64,000 bases of DNA from Veillonella atypica KON. GTDB taxonomy: Bacteria; Bacillota; Negativicutes; Veillonellales; Veillonellaceae. Shown in pieces: positions 42,987-51,906 of the stretch; position 1 is the first letter of the stretch, and the number at the start of each line of letters is the position of its first letter. The stretch is taken from assembly GCF_002959915.1 (NCBI RefSeq), contig NZ_PPDE01000008.1, positions 186,001 through 250,000 of the forward strand, read 5' to 3'. The notes beneath the pieces are model-generated. The model did not search any database, was not told where the DNA came from, and was given only the letters and a program-made list of their open reading frames with translations. The position numbers and the translations under genes were made by a program.

Positions 42987-44114
42987 ATGGATGAACGTGA
43001 AAAAGCGCGGGCTCGTCGCCGTAGAAGACGTCGAGAACGTCAGATGAAAAAAAATAAGCTCCAATGGGGTCGTTTAATCATCGCATTCGTGTTAGCACTT
43101 ACTGTTATTTGTGGCATCGGTTGGGGTATGTATAGTGGAATCAGCTATGTATATCATCGAGTAACACAAACTGATACTGCAAGTGAGATTGAAGAATCCA
43201 GTGAACCTAAGCATACTGATACGGTTAATGTAGAACAGAAAGCATTGGACAAGCCTGTATATGTATTAATTGTAGGGCGAGATAAAAATAATCCGAGTCA
43301 AGCTGACTCATTATTCCTCATGTCTATTAATATGAATACTAATACGATGGATATAATTGGTATTCCTAGCAATAGTAAAATTGAAAGTAGAGATCAAAAA
43401 TCTGCATCTATGTTAAATCAAATGTATGCAGAAGGTAATATTGAACTAACGAAAGCCGTTGTAGAGGATTTATTCCATATCAGTATACCTTACTATGTTG
43501 TCGTTGATGAGGCGGCTTTCAAAAAAACAAGTGATGTTTTAGGTAGTCAACAGTTTTACGTAGAAAAGAATATGGAACATGTTGATGCTGAAACTGGTAG
43601 TAAAGATATAGATTTACGCAGAGGCTATCAAAATTTAGATAGTGATAATGCATTAGCATATTTACGCTACACAGACGAAAATAATGATAATTTTGGACGT
43701 GTTCAACGACAAGAACGGTTTTTGAAATTATGGGTTGATCGGGAACAAGATACTTGGTTTATTACAAAAGCTTGGCATATATGGCGTTTATGGAGTCATT
43801 ATGAAAGTAATATATCTACATGGGATGCTATTAAATTAATGCGTTCTATCGGTCAAATGGATAAAGACCATATTCATTTTTATATTTTACCTGGTGAAAA
43901 AGAAAAAATTAATGACGTCGTGTATTGGCATGTAAATCCAACTGAGGCTCAGCGCTTAGTGGGAATTACAATGGGGACATTGGCACCAGAAGATTTAAGT
44001 CAATTTGTTTCTACACCTGAAACTAAAAAAGCACCTGTTGCGGTAGAATCAGAACAAAGCACACGTGTAAAACCATCAGAACCAGGTTCAGAACCAGAGA
44101 AGAAAGAACAATAG
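42987..44114 (+). CDS. LytR-CpsA-Psr (LCP) family protein, divergent
   Basis: A 375-residue membrane-anchored protein. A very basic N-terminus (RARRRRRRRERQMKKNK) precedes one transmembrane helix (about 31-53); the LCP domain is extracytoplasmic. LCP enzymes transfer polymers from lipid carriers to the wall. The segment RVQRQERFLKLW fits, but two phosphate-binding arginines are missing: the usual RSD reads QAD (in NPSQADSLFL) and the usual PRD reads PSN. So it is probably altered in activity. ATG 42987 is 9 nt after AAAGGAGG. A Glu/Lys-rich tail ends the protein. Confidence 0.82.
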   Translation: MDEREKARARRRRRRRERQMKKNKLQWGRLIIAFVLALTVICGIGWGMYSGISYVYHRVTQTDTASEIEESSEPKHTDTVNVEQKALDKPVYVLIVGRDKNNPSQADSLFLMSINMNTNTMDIIGIPSNSKIESRDQKSASMLNQMYAEGNIELTKAVVEDLFHISIPYYVVVDEAAFKKTSDVLGSQQFYVEKNMEHVDAETGSKDIDLRRGYQNLDSDNALAYLRYTDENNDNFGRVQRQERFLKLWVDREQDTWFITKAWHIWRLWSHYESNISTWDAIKLMRSIGQMDKDHIHFYILPGEKEKINDVVYWHVNPTEAQRLVGITMGTLAPEDLSQFVSTPETKKAPVAVESEQSTRVKPSEPGSEPEKKEQ

Positions 44115-44122
44115 GAGATACA

Positions 44123-44485
44123 ATGAAACAAAAAGAAGAAATTAAACAACATGTTTTAGCGCTTGCACAAGCGGCTTATGATAAGAAAGGTCATGATATT
44201 GAAATACTTGATTTGGAAGGTGTTTCTATGTTAGGCGATTATTTTATGATTGTAAGCGCCAATAATATTAAACAATCTCAAAGTATTGCAGATGAAATTG
44301 AGGATATAGCAGCAGAACAAGGTATGACGGTCCTCCATCGTGAAGGATATCGCGAAGGTGAATGGGTATTATTGGACTTTGGCGATATTATTTGTCACGT
44401 GTTTGGTAACGATGAAATTCGTGAATTTTATGGACTAGAAGCCTTATGGAACGATGCTGGACGTGTTCCTTTTGAAGGAGAATAA
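44123..44485 (+). CDS. rsfS: Ribosomal silencing factor RsfS
   Basis: RsfS (120 residues) binds uL14 on the 50S subunit and blocks joining to the 30S subunit in starvation. Motifs: DIEILDLEGVSMLGDYFMIVSANN, QSQSIADEIED, HREGYREGEWVLLDFGDIICHVF and the C-terminal FYGLEALWNDA. It starts 8 nt after the LCP gene and ends just before cvfB. It is the second ribosome-silencing gene of the window, after hpf. Confidence 0.95.
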   Translation: MKQKEEIKQHVLALAQAAYDKKGHDIEILDLEGVSMLGDYFMIVSANNIKQSQSIADEIEDIAAEQGMTVLHREGYREGEWVLLDFGDIICHVFGNDEIREFYGLEALWNDAGRVPFEGE

Positions 44486-44488
44486 TCT

Positions 44489-45382
44489 ATGGCTAGCGAA
44501 TTATTGGAAAATACCATTGCTACACTGCGTGTTCTACGCACTAGTGATCATGGCGCTTTCCTTGACGGTCAAACGGGAAATACAAATGATGATATTTTGC
44601 TCCATAAGGATCAACAAACTTTACCAGTTGCTATCGGTGATGATGTAGAGGTATTTCTATATCGTGACCCTAAGGGCCGTTTGACTGCCTCCATGCGATT
44701 GCCTGCTATGAAGGTCGGTCAAATTGGTTATGTTGAGGTTATTAATGTAACTAATTTTGGTTGTTTCGTTGAGGTTGGTACTGAGCGGGGGATTTTTATG
44801 CCTCACGCTGAAATGCGTGGCAGACCTCAAGTAGGGGAAAAGGTATGGGTAAAACTATATACCGATAAATCTGGTCGTATGGCCGTTTCTATGGACGTTG
44901 ATGATGAGATGAGACGCGCCTCTAAAGCTGCTACCGATGCTGTTGTAGGACAACAAGTAAGTGGTGCTATTTACAATTTGACTAGTGATGGAGCCTTTTT
45001 TATTACTCCTGAGCGATGGATTGCTTTTTTGCATCGTTCAGAAATGACACGCAAATTAAATGTTGGAGAAATGGTAGAGGCACGTGTTACGTTCAAACGT
45101 GAAGATGGTCGTATTAATGTGTCAATGCGTCCAATTAAAGAAAAAGCGTTAATCTCTGATGGTCAGATTATTATGGAATACCTATTACAACGAGGCGGTA
45201 AAATGCCTTATAGTGATGAGTCATCAGCCATGTTGATTAAGGATAAATTTAACATCAGCAAGGCTGCTTTTAAACGAGCGTTAGGTCATTTAATGAAATC
45301 CCGCCTTGTAGTACAAGAAGATGGTTGGACATTGTTGACAGAAACTGGTAAACAATGGACCTCAAATTCACAAGAGGTCTAA
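44489..45382 (+). CDS. cvfB: S1-domain RNA-binding protein, CvfB family
   Basis: A 297-residue CvfB/YitL-type protein with several S1-like OB folds and a C-terminal winged helix. The N-terminal S1 repeat (ATLRVLRTSDHGAFLDG...DDILLHKDQQ), a second one (VGQIGYVEVINVTNFGCFVEV) and a third (VSGAIYNLTSDGAFFITP) are visible; the last 70 residues hold the winged helix. In Staphylococcus it influences virulence gene expression; here the target is unknown. It lies 3 nt after rsfS and 3 nt before trkA. Confidence 0.88.
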   Translation: MASELLENTIATLRVLRTSDHGAFLDGQTGNTNDDILLHKDQQTLPVAIGDDVEVFLYRDPKGRLTASMRLPAMKVGQIGYVEVINVTNFGCFVEVGTERGIFMPHAEMRGRPQVGEKVWVKLYTDKSGRMAVSMDVDDEMRRASKAATDAVVGQQVSGAIYNLTSDGAFFITPERWIAFLHRSEMTRKLNVGEMVEARVTFKREDGRINVSMRPIKEKALISDGQIIMEYLLQRGGKMPYSDESSAMLIKDKFNISKAAFKRALGHLMKSRLVVQEDGWTLLTETGKQWTSNSQEV

Positions 45383-45385
45383 ACT

Positions 45386-46726
45386 ATGAAGATTATTGTA
45401 GTAGGTGCTGGTAAGGTTGGGTATTCCTTGTGTGAAAGATTGGTGCAAGATGATCATGACGTATATCTTATAGACCGTTCACAGGAGCGTATCCATAATC
45501 TTGAAAACACATTGGATGTTAGTTTAGTATGCGGTAATGGTAGCGATATTCAGTTATTGAATGAAATTGACTTATCTGATGTGGGGATGTTTATCTCAGT
45601 TACCGATTCAGATGAAGTTAATATGTTATCTTGTGCGGTAGCTAAAATAGCAGGTGTCCCATCTACTGTAGCACGTGTGAGGGATACCAATATCGTTGAT
45701 CATATGGACGATCATATGAAAGAACGATTAGGTGTTGATTTATTCATTAATCCAGAGATGGTTACGGCGCAAGAATTACTTCATATTATTGAAACACCAT
45801 CCGCTTTGGACGTAGAAGAATTTGGTCAAGGCGCTGTACGTTTAATGGAATTTAAAATTAATAGTACATTCCCACTCGTAAATAAACCTTTAAAAGAGTT
45901 GACTTTTCCAGAAGGTGTGTTATTGGTAGGCATTTTACGATTAGGTGAAATGATTATACCTCATGGTGAAAGCATACTATTACCTAATGACAGTGTTTTC
46001 TTTTTAGGTTTAAAAGATGGTATTAATGAAGTAGAACAAGAATGGTTTTCTAATCATGCAACCTTCCATAAACGGGCTGTTATTGTAGGCGCTGGTTTAT
46101 TAGGTCGTAATCTAGCTATCTTATTGGAAAAAGCAGGATTTACTGTTAAGGTTATTGAGAAGGATATTGAGCGTTGTGAAGCCTTAGCTGCACAAGTAGA
46201 TAAAACCATTGTCATCAATGGGGATGGTACGGATTTTGATCTACTAGAAGCCGAAGAAGTGGCCGATAACGATGTTATTATTGTTTTAACAGATGATGAT
46301 AAATTAAATCTTTTAGTTGCTTTAGTAGGGAAACATATGGGCATACCTAAAACCGTTGTTCGTGTGGGACGTCCTGAATATATTATGCTTATGGAACAAG
46401 TCGGTATAGATATTGTATTTTCACCACGTCTAATGACTGCAGGACAAATACTACGATTTGTTCGAAGTGGAGAAGGTGTTGTCTCCATATCTACTTTTGA
46501 AGGTGGCAAGGCTGAATCTATAGAGATTCTTATTACAGAACAATCTCCCGTAGCTGGTAAACAACTAAAAGATATTCGTCTACCTGGTAAAGCCTTAGTC
46601 GGTGTTATACTCCGCGGTGATGACGCGATTGTTCCACGGGGGAATACAGAGCTGTTAGTGGGGGATCATATTGTACTATTCTCATTGCCTGAATCTGTTA
46701 CTAAATTATTGAATTATTTAACGTAG
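45386..46726 (+). CDS. trkA: Trk system potassium uptake protein TrkA
   Basis: TrkA (446 residues) is the peripheral NAD(H)- and nucleotide-binding regulator of the TrkH potassium channel. It is built from two RCK repeats: Rossmann motifs VGAGKVGYSLCERL (about 5) and VGAGLLGRNLAILL (about 233), each followed by a TrkA_C domain. trkH lies 7 nt downstream, so the complete potassium uptake system is encoded here. Confidence 0.95.
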   Translation: MKIIVVGAGKVGYSLCERLVQDDHDVYLIDRSQERIHNLENTLDVSLVCGNGSDIQLLNEIDLSDVGMFISVTDSDEVNMLSCAVAKIAGVPSTVARVRDTNIVDHMDDHMKERLGVDLFINPEMVTAQELLHIIETPSALDVEEFGQGAVRLMEFKINSTFPLVNKPLKELTFPEGVLLVGILRLGEMIIPHGESILLPNDSVFFLGLKDGINEVEQEWFSNHATFHKRAVIVGAGLLGRNLAILLEKAGFTVKVIEKDIERCEALAAQVDKTIVINGDGTDFDLLEAEEVADNDVIIVLTDDDKLNLLVALVGKHMGIPKTVVRVGRPEYIMLMEQVGIDIVFSPRLMTAGQILRFVRSGEGVVSISTFEGGKAESIEILITEQSPVAGKQLKDIRLPGKALVGVILRGDDAIVPRGNTELLVGDHIVLFSLPESVTKLLNYLT

Positions 46727-46733
46727 GGGTTAT

Positions 46734-48221
46734 ATGCGCATACAGATTGTCATGTCCTTGGTAGGCAAATTACTCTATATTTTTGGAGCTTTTCTTGTTA
46801 TACCATTTATATATAGTATTCTATTTGAAACTGCATATTGGTCCTTTTGTATTACGGCTATATTATCCATACTGCTCGGTGGTCTACTAGTACTTGGTGG
46901 AAATAAGAGTAAAACCTTTAGCTTAAGAGATGGCTTCTTAGTGGTTAGCTCAACATGGATTTTAACAATGTTATTGGGGGCGTTTCCCTTTATAATATCT
47001 GGTGTTTTAGTTAACCCGATGGACGCGCTGTTTGAATCTATGTCAGGTATTACCGCTACTGGTGCTACAGTTATTTCTGATGTTGATAGCATACCAAAGT
47101 CTTTCATACTGTGGCGTGGTTTAATGCATTGGATTGGCGGTATGGGAATCATTGTGTTGATTCTATCATTCTTACGTAATCTTGGTGCTGATGCTGCGCA
47201 TTTTTTCAATGCTGAGGCATCTGTGCCAAAACCAGGTGTAGTGTTACCACGGATTCAATCTATAGCATCGAAATTATGGACATTGTATGTAATATTTACA
47301 ATCATCTGTTTTATCATGCTTTGTTTAGGTGGTATAGATCCTTTTGATGCATTGAATTATGCATTTTCTATTATTGCTACTGGTGGATTGACACCAACTA
47401 CTGCAGGTACTTTTTTATATAGTCAAAATACATATATATGTGTTGTATTTATACTGTTTATGGTCATTGCAGGTGGCAATTTTGCCGTATATTATAATGT
47501 AATTCAAAAAGGATTCTCAGCGTTATTCTCTGATTTTGAAACGCGTATGTATTGGCTTGTATTAGTTATTGGTATTCTTATCACCTTTATATCCTTATAT
47601 TTTCAATCTAATTCTATGGATATAGGACAAGTTTTTCAAGATGCAGCCTTTACCTTAGTATCAATACAAACGGGCAGTGGTTTTGCTGTATCTGATTATG
47701 ATTTATGGCCTGCTGCGGCTCAAATGATGTTATTTATAGCCAGTTTTTTTGGAGGGTGTAGTGGATCTACGACCGGTGGCGTTAAGATTATTCGTCTCAT
47801 TATATTAATTAAGAGTAGTATCATTTATTTGAGAAAAGCCATACATCCAGATATGGTTCAAGTTGTACGAATCAATGGAAAGCCATTACCAGATAAATGG
47901 GTGCATATGACGCAACAATTTATATTTCTATATTTAATGATTTATGTTATATCCGTATTTCTTATGACATGTTTTGGTTTATCTACAGGTGATGCACTCC
48001 AAATAGTCACCGCATTCCAAAGTAATGTAGGTTTAGCCTTTGGTGGTTATGGACCAACTGATTCTTTTGCATTATTGCCATTAGGTGCAAAAGGTGTGGC
48101 TATTGTAGATATGCTATTAGGTCGTTTGGAATTATTTACGATTCTAGTTATGCTTCATCCACAATTCTGGGAAGGGTATTTTATTAAAAAAGATACTACA
48201 AAACGATATAGAATTTTATAG
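46734..48221 (+). CDS. trkH: Trk system potassium uptake channel TrkH
   Basis: TrkH (495 residues) is the potassium-translocating membrane subunit with about ten transmembrane helices in four M1-P-M2 repeats. Selectivity-filter loops are visible: SGITATGATV, FSIIATGGLTP, VSIQTGSGF and AFQSNVGLAFGG. MHWIGGMGIIVLILSFLR follows the first filter. Start ATG 46734, 7 nt after trkA. It closes the long cluster that began with prfB; I see no strong terminator after it. Confidence 0.94.
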   Translation: MRIQIVMSLVGKLLYIFGAFLVIPFIYSILFETAYWSFCITAILSILLGGLLVLGGNKSKTFSLRDGFLVVSSTWILTMLLGAFPFIISGVLVNPMDALFESMSGITATGATVISDVDSIPKSFILWRGLMHWIGGMGIIVLILSFLRNLGADAAHFFNAEASVPKPGVVLPRIQSIASKLWTLYVIFTIICFIMLCLGGIDPFDALNYAFSIIATGGLTPTTAGTFLYSQNTYICVVFILFMVIAGGNFAVYYNVIQKGFSALFSDFETRMYWLVLVIGILITFISLYFQSNSMDIGQVFQDAAFTLVSIQTGSGFAVSDYDLWPAAAQMMLFIASFFGGCSGSTTGGVKIIRLIILIKSSIIYLRKAIHPDMVQVVRINGKPLPDKWVHMTQQFIFLYLMIYVISVFLMTCFGLSTGDALQIVTAFQSNVGLAFGGYGPTDSFALLPLGAKGVAIVDMLLGRLELFTILVMLHPQFWEGYFIKKDTTKRYRIL

Positions 48222-48267
48222 AAGTTTATATTGTATACTGCATTAGTTATGGGGGAGGGATTGTATA

Positions 48268-48864
48268 ATGGAAATAATAAAACGCCCATTAGGCTTGTAT
48301 AAGGCAAATTGTTATGTATTAAAAAAAGACAATCAATCTCTCATAATTGACCCTGGATTTCATAGTAAACATATAATTGAGATGGTAGGAGATTCTAAAC
48401 CAATTGCGGTTTTATTAACACATGGTCATTGTGACCATGTGTCGGCTCTTGATGATATTTGTGGACATTATAATATACCTGCATATCTACATGATAGAGA
48501 TCATGAATTATTGCAATTGATTCGTCGTCGACCAAGTGTATACAAGAAAAAAATGTTTACCCAATGTATTCCTTTGCAAGAAGGTATACTAAATATCGGA
48601 CCATTTCATATACGGGTGTATCATACACCGGGTCATAGTGCGGGTTCAGTATGTTTTGAAATAGAAGGTCATCTATTTACAGGTGACACTATTTTTAAAC
48701 AAAATGTGGGGAATAGTGATAACTACAATGGCAATGCTGAAGCTTTACGTAAAAGCTTATGTAAAATACTGGAGTTAGATGATGCATTATTAGTAGAGCC
48801 TGGACATAGGGAGAGCACTATTTTGGGAGATGAAAAAAACTTCATTAAGAATTTACACATATAG
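48268..48864 (+). CDS. Metallo-beta-lactamase fold hydrolase, glyoxalase II-like
   Basis: A 198-residue protein of the YqgX/hydroxyacylglutathione hydrolase-like group. The metal motif LTHGHCDHV (HxHxDH), the second histidine in HTPGHSAGSV, GDTIF and the final PGHRESTI are all present. Substrate cannot be read from sequence. The ATG follows GGGGGAGGGA. It ends just before the strong promoter of the tRNA cluster. Confidence 0.9.
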   Translation: MEIIKRPLGLYKANCYVLKKDNQSLIIDPGFHSKHIIEMVGDSKPIAVLLTHGHCDHVSALDDICGHYNIPAYLHDRDHELLQLIRRRPSVYKKKMFTQCIPLQEGILNIGPFHIRVYHTPGHSAGSVCFEIEGHLFTGDTIFKQNVGNSDNYNGNAEALRKSLCKILELDDALLVEPGHRESTILGDEKNFIKNLHI

Positions 48865-48866
48865 TG

Positions 48867-48895
48867 TTGACAAAAACTCTGATAACAGATATACT
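48867..48895 (+). promoter_or_regulatory. Consensus promoter of the tRNA cluster
   Basis: TTGACA (48867-48872), spacer 17, TATACT (48890-48895), one of the best promoters in the window. The start near 48902 is 13 nt before tRNA-Asp. Confidence 0.85.
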
Positions 48896-48914
48896 AAGCA
48901 AGTACTTTGGATAC

Positions 48915-48990
48915 GGCCCCGTGGTGTAGCGGTTAACATGTCGCCCTGTCACGGCGAAGATCGTCAGTTCAAATCTGATCGGGGTCGCCA
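48915..48990 (+). tRNA. tRNA-Asp (GTC)
   Basis: 76 nt, CCA encoded. Acceptor GGCCCCG (48915-48921) pairs with CGGGGTC (48980-48986). The anticodon stem TCGCC/GGCGA carries GTC at 48948-48950. The T arm holds GTTCAAATC. Confidence 0.95.
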
Positions 48991-48995
48991 TTCAT

Positions 48996-49071
<76 letters not shown>

Positions 49072-49078
49072 TGTACAT

Positions 49079-49153
49079 GCGGGAATAGCTCAGCGGTAGA
49101 GCACCGCCTTGCCAAGGCGGGGGTCGCGAGTTCGAATCTCGTTTCCCGCTCCA
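49079..49153 (+). tRNA. tRNA-Gly (GCC)
   Basis: 75 nt, CCA encoded. Acceptor GCGGGAA (49079-49085) with TTCCCGC (49143-49149). Anticodon stem CCGCC/GGCGG; GCC at 49111-49113. Confidence 0.95.
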
Positions 49154-49165
49154 CTAATTTTATAT

Positions 49166-49240
<75 letters not shown>

Positions 49241-49256
49241 CAAAATCGTTACCCAT

Positions 49257-49345
49257 GCCGGGGTGGCGGAACAGGCAGACGCAACGGACTTAAAATCCGT
49301 CGGTTAGAAATAACCGTACCGGTTCGATTCCGGTCCTCGGCACCA
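49257..49345 (+). tRNA. tRNA-Leu (TAA)
   Basis: 89 nt, CCA encoded. Acceptor GCCGGGG (49257-49263) with CCTCGGC (49335-49341). Anticodon TAA at 49291-49293. The long variable arm CGGTTA-GAAA-TAACCG marks it as class II. It is the last of five tRNAs. Confidence 0.95.
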
Positions 49346-49347
49346 TT

Positions 49348-49373
49348 AGACTAACTTCGGTTAGTCTTTTTTT
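49348..49373 (+). terminator. Intrinsic terminator of the tRNA cluster
   Basis: GACTAAC (49349-49355), TTCG tetraloop, GTTAGTC (49360-49366), then seven T. Confidence 0.92.
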
Positions 49374-49412
49374 GTATATAATTTTAACTGTATTTACGAG
49401 TGGGTATATAAC

Positions 49413-49868
49413 GTGAGTAAACCGAATCTGTTGATTAGTGAATGTCTTTGCGGTGTTTGTTGCCGTTATGATGGTGACCATAACAAAATAGACTGTTTGG
49501 AAGAACTTAAGAGCCTCTATAACCTTATACCAGTATGTCCTGAGGTACTGGGTGGGCTTTTAACACCAAGACCCCCAGCGGAGCGGATAGGTGATCGAGT
49601 CCAAACAAGAAATGGTATAGATGTTACAGAACAATTTAAACGGGGTGCAGAATTAGCTTTAGCAATTGCTATAGATAAAAATTGTTTGTGTGCTTTACTA
49701 AAGGCTAAGAGTCCAAGCTGTGGATATGGTGAAATATATGATGGTACATTTACTAGAACCCTCGTAAATGGGGTTGGTGTCACGTCTGAGCTTTTATTAC
49801 AACATAATATACAAATCTATACAGAAAAGAATGTACAGGACCTTATACAGCACAATAGCGACGATTGA
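49413..49868 (+). CDS. DUF523 family protein (YbbK-like)
   Basis: A 151-residue DUF523 protein of unknown function. Conserved cysteines and motifs are visible: ISECLCGVCCRYDGDHN near the N-terminus, VCPEVLGGLLTPRPPAERIG, and ALLKAKSPSCGYGEIYDG. The cysteine pattern could bind a metal or iron-sulfur centre (inference). The start appears to be GTG 49413, but the Shine-Dalgarno is weak. Its last codons and stop lie inside a 38-bp palindrome that faces the convergent pEtN transferase gene. Confidence 0.85.
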   Translation: MSKPNLLISECLCGVCCRYDGDHNKIDCLEELKSLYNLIPVCPEVLGGLLTPRPPAERIGDRVQTRNGIDVTEQFKRGAELALAIAIDKNCLCALLKAKSPSCGYGEIYDGTFTRTLVNGVGVTSELLLQHNIQIYTEKNVQDLIQHNSDD

Positions 49869-49890
49869 TATGTATCAATCGTCGCTATTG
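49853..49890. terminator. Perfect 38-bp palindrome at the convergent gene ends
   Basis: CAATAGCGACGATTGATA (49853-49870), spacer TG, then its exact reverse complement (49873-49890). The DUF523 stop codon lies inside the left arm. There is no strong T run on either side, so it is a bidirectional terminator of unusual type or an RNA-stabilising hairpin. Confidence 0.65.
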
Positions 49891-49905
49891 TTGTATTAGT
49901 GTATG

Positions 49906-51738
49906 TTATTGGCCTGCATTAACTGGGTCATTTGTTAATGGCTGTTCACCTAATAGTGTTGTTAAATTGTGTAAATTAAATCGATAAGCACTATTACTAA
50001 AGTCTCTTGTTTTATCGTAACGACTGTTTGGTGCATGCATGAGACCAACTAATGTATCGTATAATAAATCATTTGTGAAATATTGATGTTCATGACTATC
50101 GAGTGCTGATACCGTTTGAGGATATGCTGCACGATATTGAGGCGATAAGTACATCCAGAATGGAATGTGAGTCATCACAAAATCAAAGGTGTCTGGATTG
50201 TGGGACTTGTCAACGCTTTCACCATGATCAGAGAAATAAACCATAGCTTGAAGATTTAAATTATCTTTACCATAGGTGTAGATTTGTTGTAACAGCCAAT
50301 CTGTATAGAGCTGACTATTAGCATAAGCCTCGATACCTTCAGGATTGGGACCTTTTTTCCATTTACTGAATTCATGCGGATAGCGGTCATTATAATAAAT
50401 ATGACTGCCCATAATATGAATTACGATAAAATTATTTTTACTTGGATCAGCTGTTTTTAATAATGGCAATAATGCTTCATCATATAAATCAGAGAAGCCA
50501 TAGGATTCGTGAGCCCACTTTGTAGTATCTGCCGTTTTAGCCATCAAAGAAATAGCTGTATCGTATTCGCCAAATACGCCTTGGTTACTGAACCACGATG
50601 TGGTGTAACCTGCTTTTTTAGCTACATCCAAAATATTAGCTGAATCTAAGAATGGTCGGTCGTTATATTGATTGCGCTCTGAAAGGGCACGTTCTAAGGT
50701 TGGTACTGTTTGTACGTAGGAAGAGTATGCATGATTAAAGAAGATAAAATCTTTATTGTGATCGCGCATATCCTCTTGCCAAGGCGTGTCATCGTATTGG
50801 AATTTTGGATTGTAGACCTTCATATAGTCACGGGAACTGGATTCGCCGATAACGAGAATGATAGTTCCAGGCGTTTTAGTAGGTGTCGTATCCTTTGTGT
50901 CCAAATTGAATGAATCAAATACAAGATGGTGATTATCGTTGTATTGTTGCATTTCTTTAACATAATTACCAGCAGCCGTCCAATTGGCTACGATGCATGT
51001 TTGAGGAAATAAGAAGAATGGTACATATACGATAAATGCTACCATGGATGCGATGAGTACACCTAATCGTAAAGGCCGTGTTGTATTAAAATCGACAACT
51101 CGTTTCATACCTAGGTTGCACCAATATAGGAAGAGTGTCCATAAAATAAGGCCTATGACGATAGCGATAAGGGCGGGAATACCAGCAGCATTTTTTAAGA
51201 ATCCAAAGGCTTCTTCAGGATTTGTCATGTATACGGCCAATAGGCTTGCTGGTGTTAAACAGTGCCAGGTGGTTATATAATAACCAATTTGTAATAATGG
51301 AATAAGACTAAGGAACGAAGAGAATAAAGCTAGTATAGCTGATGTTAATTTCTGTAGACGTCCCGTTTGGGTTACCAAATATTGGATACCTGAAAGCCCC
51401 ATAAATAGAAGTAAGCCGAATAGAAAATCATTGGCAAACTCATAGAAATATAGAGGTTTTACATAAGACCAATGAAATAATAATGGAAATGTGAGTCCCC
51501 ATAGTAAGCCTACTAAACCATATCCTAAGAACGCACGATGAAATACGGTACAACTCATAAAGTATTGGAATAAAAACATACCAACCATGGTCGGTACCGC
51601 AAGGATTGTAATATCCTCTACATCAAGTCCTAATGTGATAGGTTCATAAATAAAAAATAGTGCAATGTAGAGCACTATGCCTATAATGCCAAAGCGCAAA
51701 ATAGGATTTTGAATCAATGATTTCATTGATGACAACAT
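49906..51738 (-). CDS. Phosphoethanolamine transferase, EptA/CptA type
   Basis: A 610-residue inner-membrane enzyme on the minus strand. About five N-terminal transmembrane helices (to about residue 245) precede a periplasmic sulfatase-like domain with IILVIGESSSRDYMK (about 290), the likely nucleophile threonine in SYVQTVPTLERALS, ADTTKWAHESYGF, HIMGSHIYYNDRYP and YFSDHGES. Such enzymes move phosphoethanolamine from phosphatidylethanolamine to lipid A or LPS core, altering charge and polymyxin sensitivity. ATG 51738 follows AAAGGA. It is a diderm marker: this Firmicute has an LPS outer membrane. Confidence 0.87.
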   Translation of the reverse strand: MLSSMKSLIQNPILRFGIIGIVLYIALFFIYEPITLGLDVEDITILAVPTMVGMFLFQYFMSCTVFHRAFLGYGLVGLLWGLTFPLLFHWSYVKPLYFYEFANDFLFGLLLFMGLSGIQYLVTQTGRLQKLTSAILALFSSFLSLIPLLQIGYYITTWHCLTPASLLAVYMTNPEEAFGFLKNAAGIPALIAIVIGLILWTLFLYWCNLGMKRVVDFNTTRPLRLGVLIASMVAFIVYVPFFLFPQTCIVANWTAAGNYVKEMQQYNDNHHLVFDSFNLDTKDTTPTKTPGTIILVIGESSSRDYMKVYNPKFQYDDTPWQEDMRDHNKDFIFFNHAYSSYVQTVPTLERALSERNQYNDRPFLDSANILDVAKKAGYTTSWFSNQGVFGEYDTAISLMAKTADTTKWAHESYGFSDLYDEALLPLLKTADPSKNNFIVIHIMGSHIYYNDRYPHEFSKWKKGPNPEGIEAYANSQLYTDWLLQQIYTYGKDNLNLQAMVYFSDHGESVDKSHNPDTFDFVMTHIPFWMYLSPQYRAAYPQTVSALDSHEHQYFTNDLLYDTLVGLMHAPNSRYDKTRDFSNSAYRFNLHNLTTLLGEQPLTNDPVNAGQ

Positions 51739-51862
51739 AATGTATCCTTTCTAAAGGAGATTACAACAAATATATAATTTTCTTCACATTATAAGATAAC
51801 AAAGAATACTAAAAAATACAATTATATATGGTGAACGTAGAAGAAATTTTCGATTTACGATA

Positions 51863-51868
51863 TAATTA
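51863..51868 (+). promoter_or_regulatory. Putative promoter (-10) of the scpA operon
   Basis: TATAAT at 51863-51868 with a weak upstream hexamer, 38 nt before the scpA start codon. It lies in the divergent region between scpA and the pEtN transferase gene. Confidence 0.4.
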
Positions 51869-51906
51869 TATAGTTATGAAATAGTATCGTTAAGGAATGG
51901 GGATTC

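Noticed and set aside
46054-46509. A 151-codon open frame on the minus strand
   Set aside because: Antisense to trkA, Ser/Thr-rich low-complexity translation, no ribosome binding site and no family resemblance.
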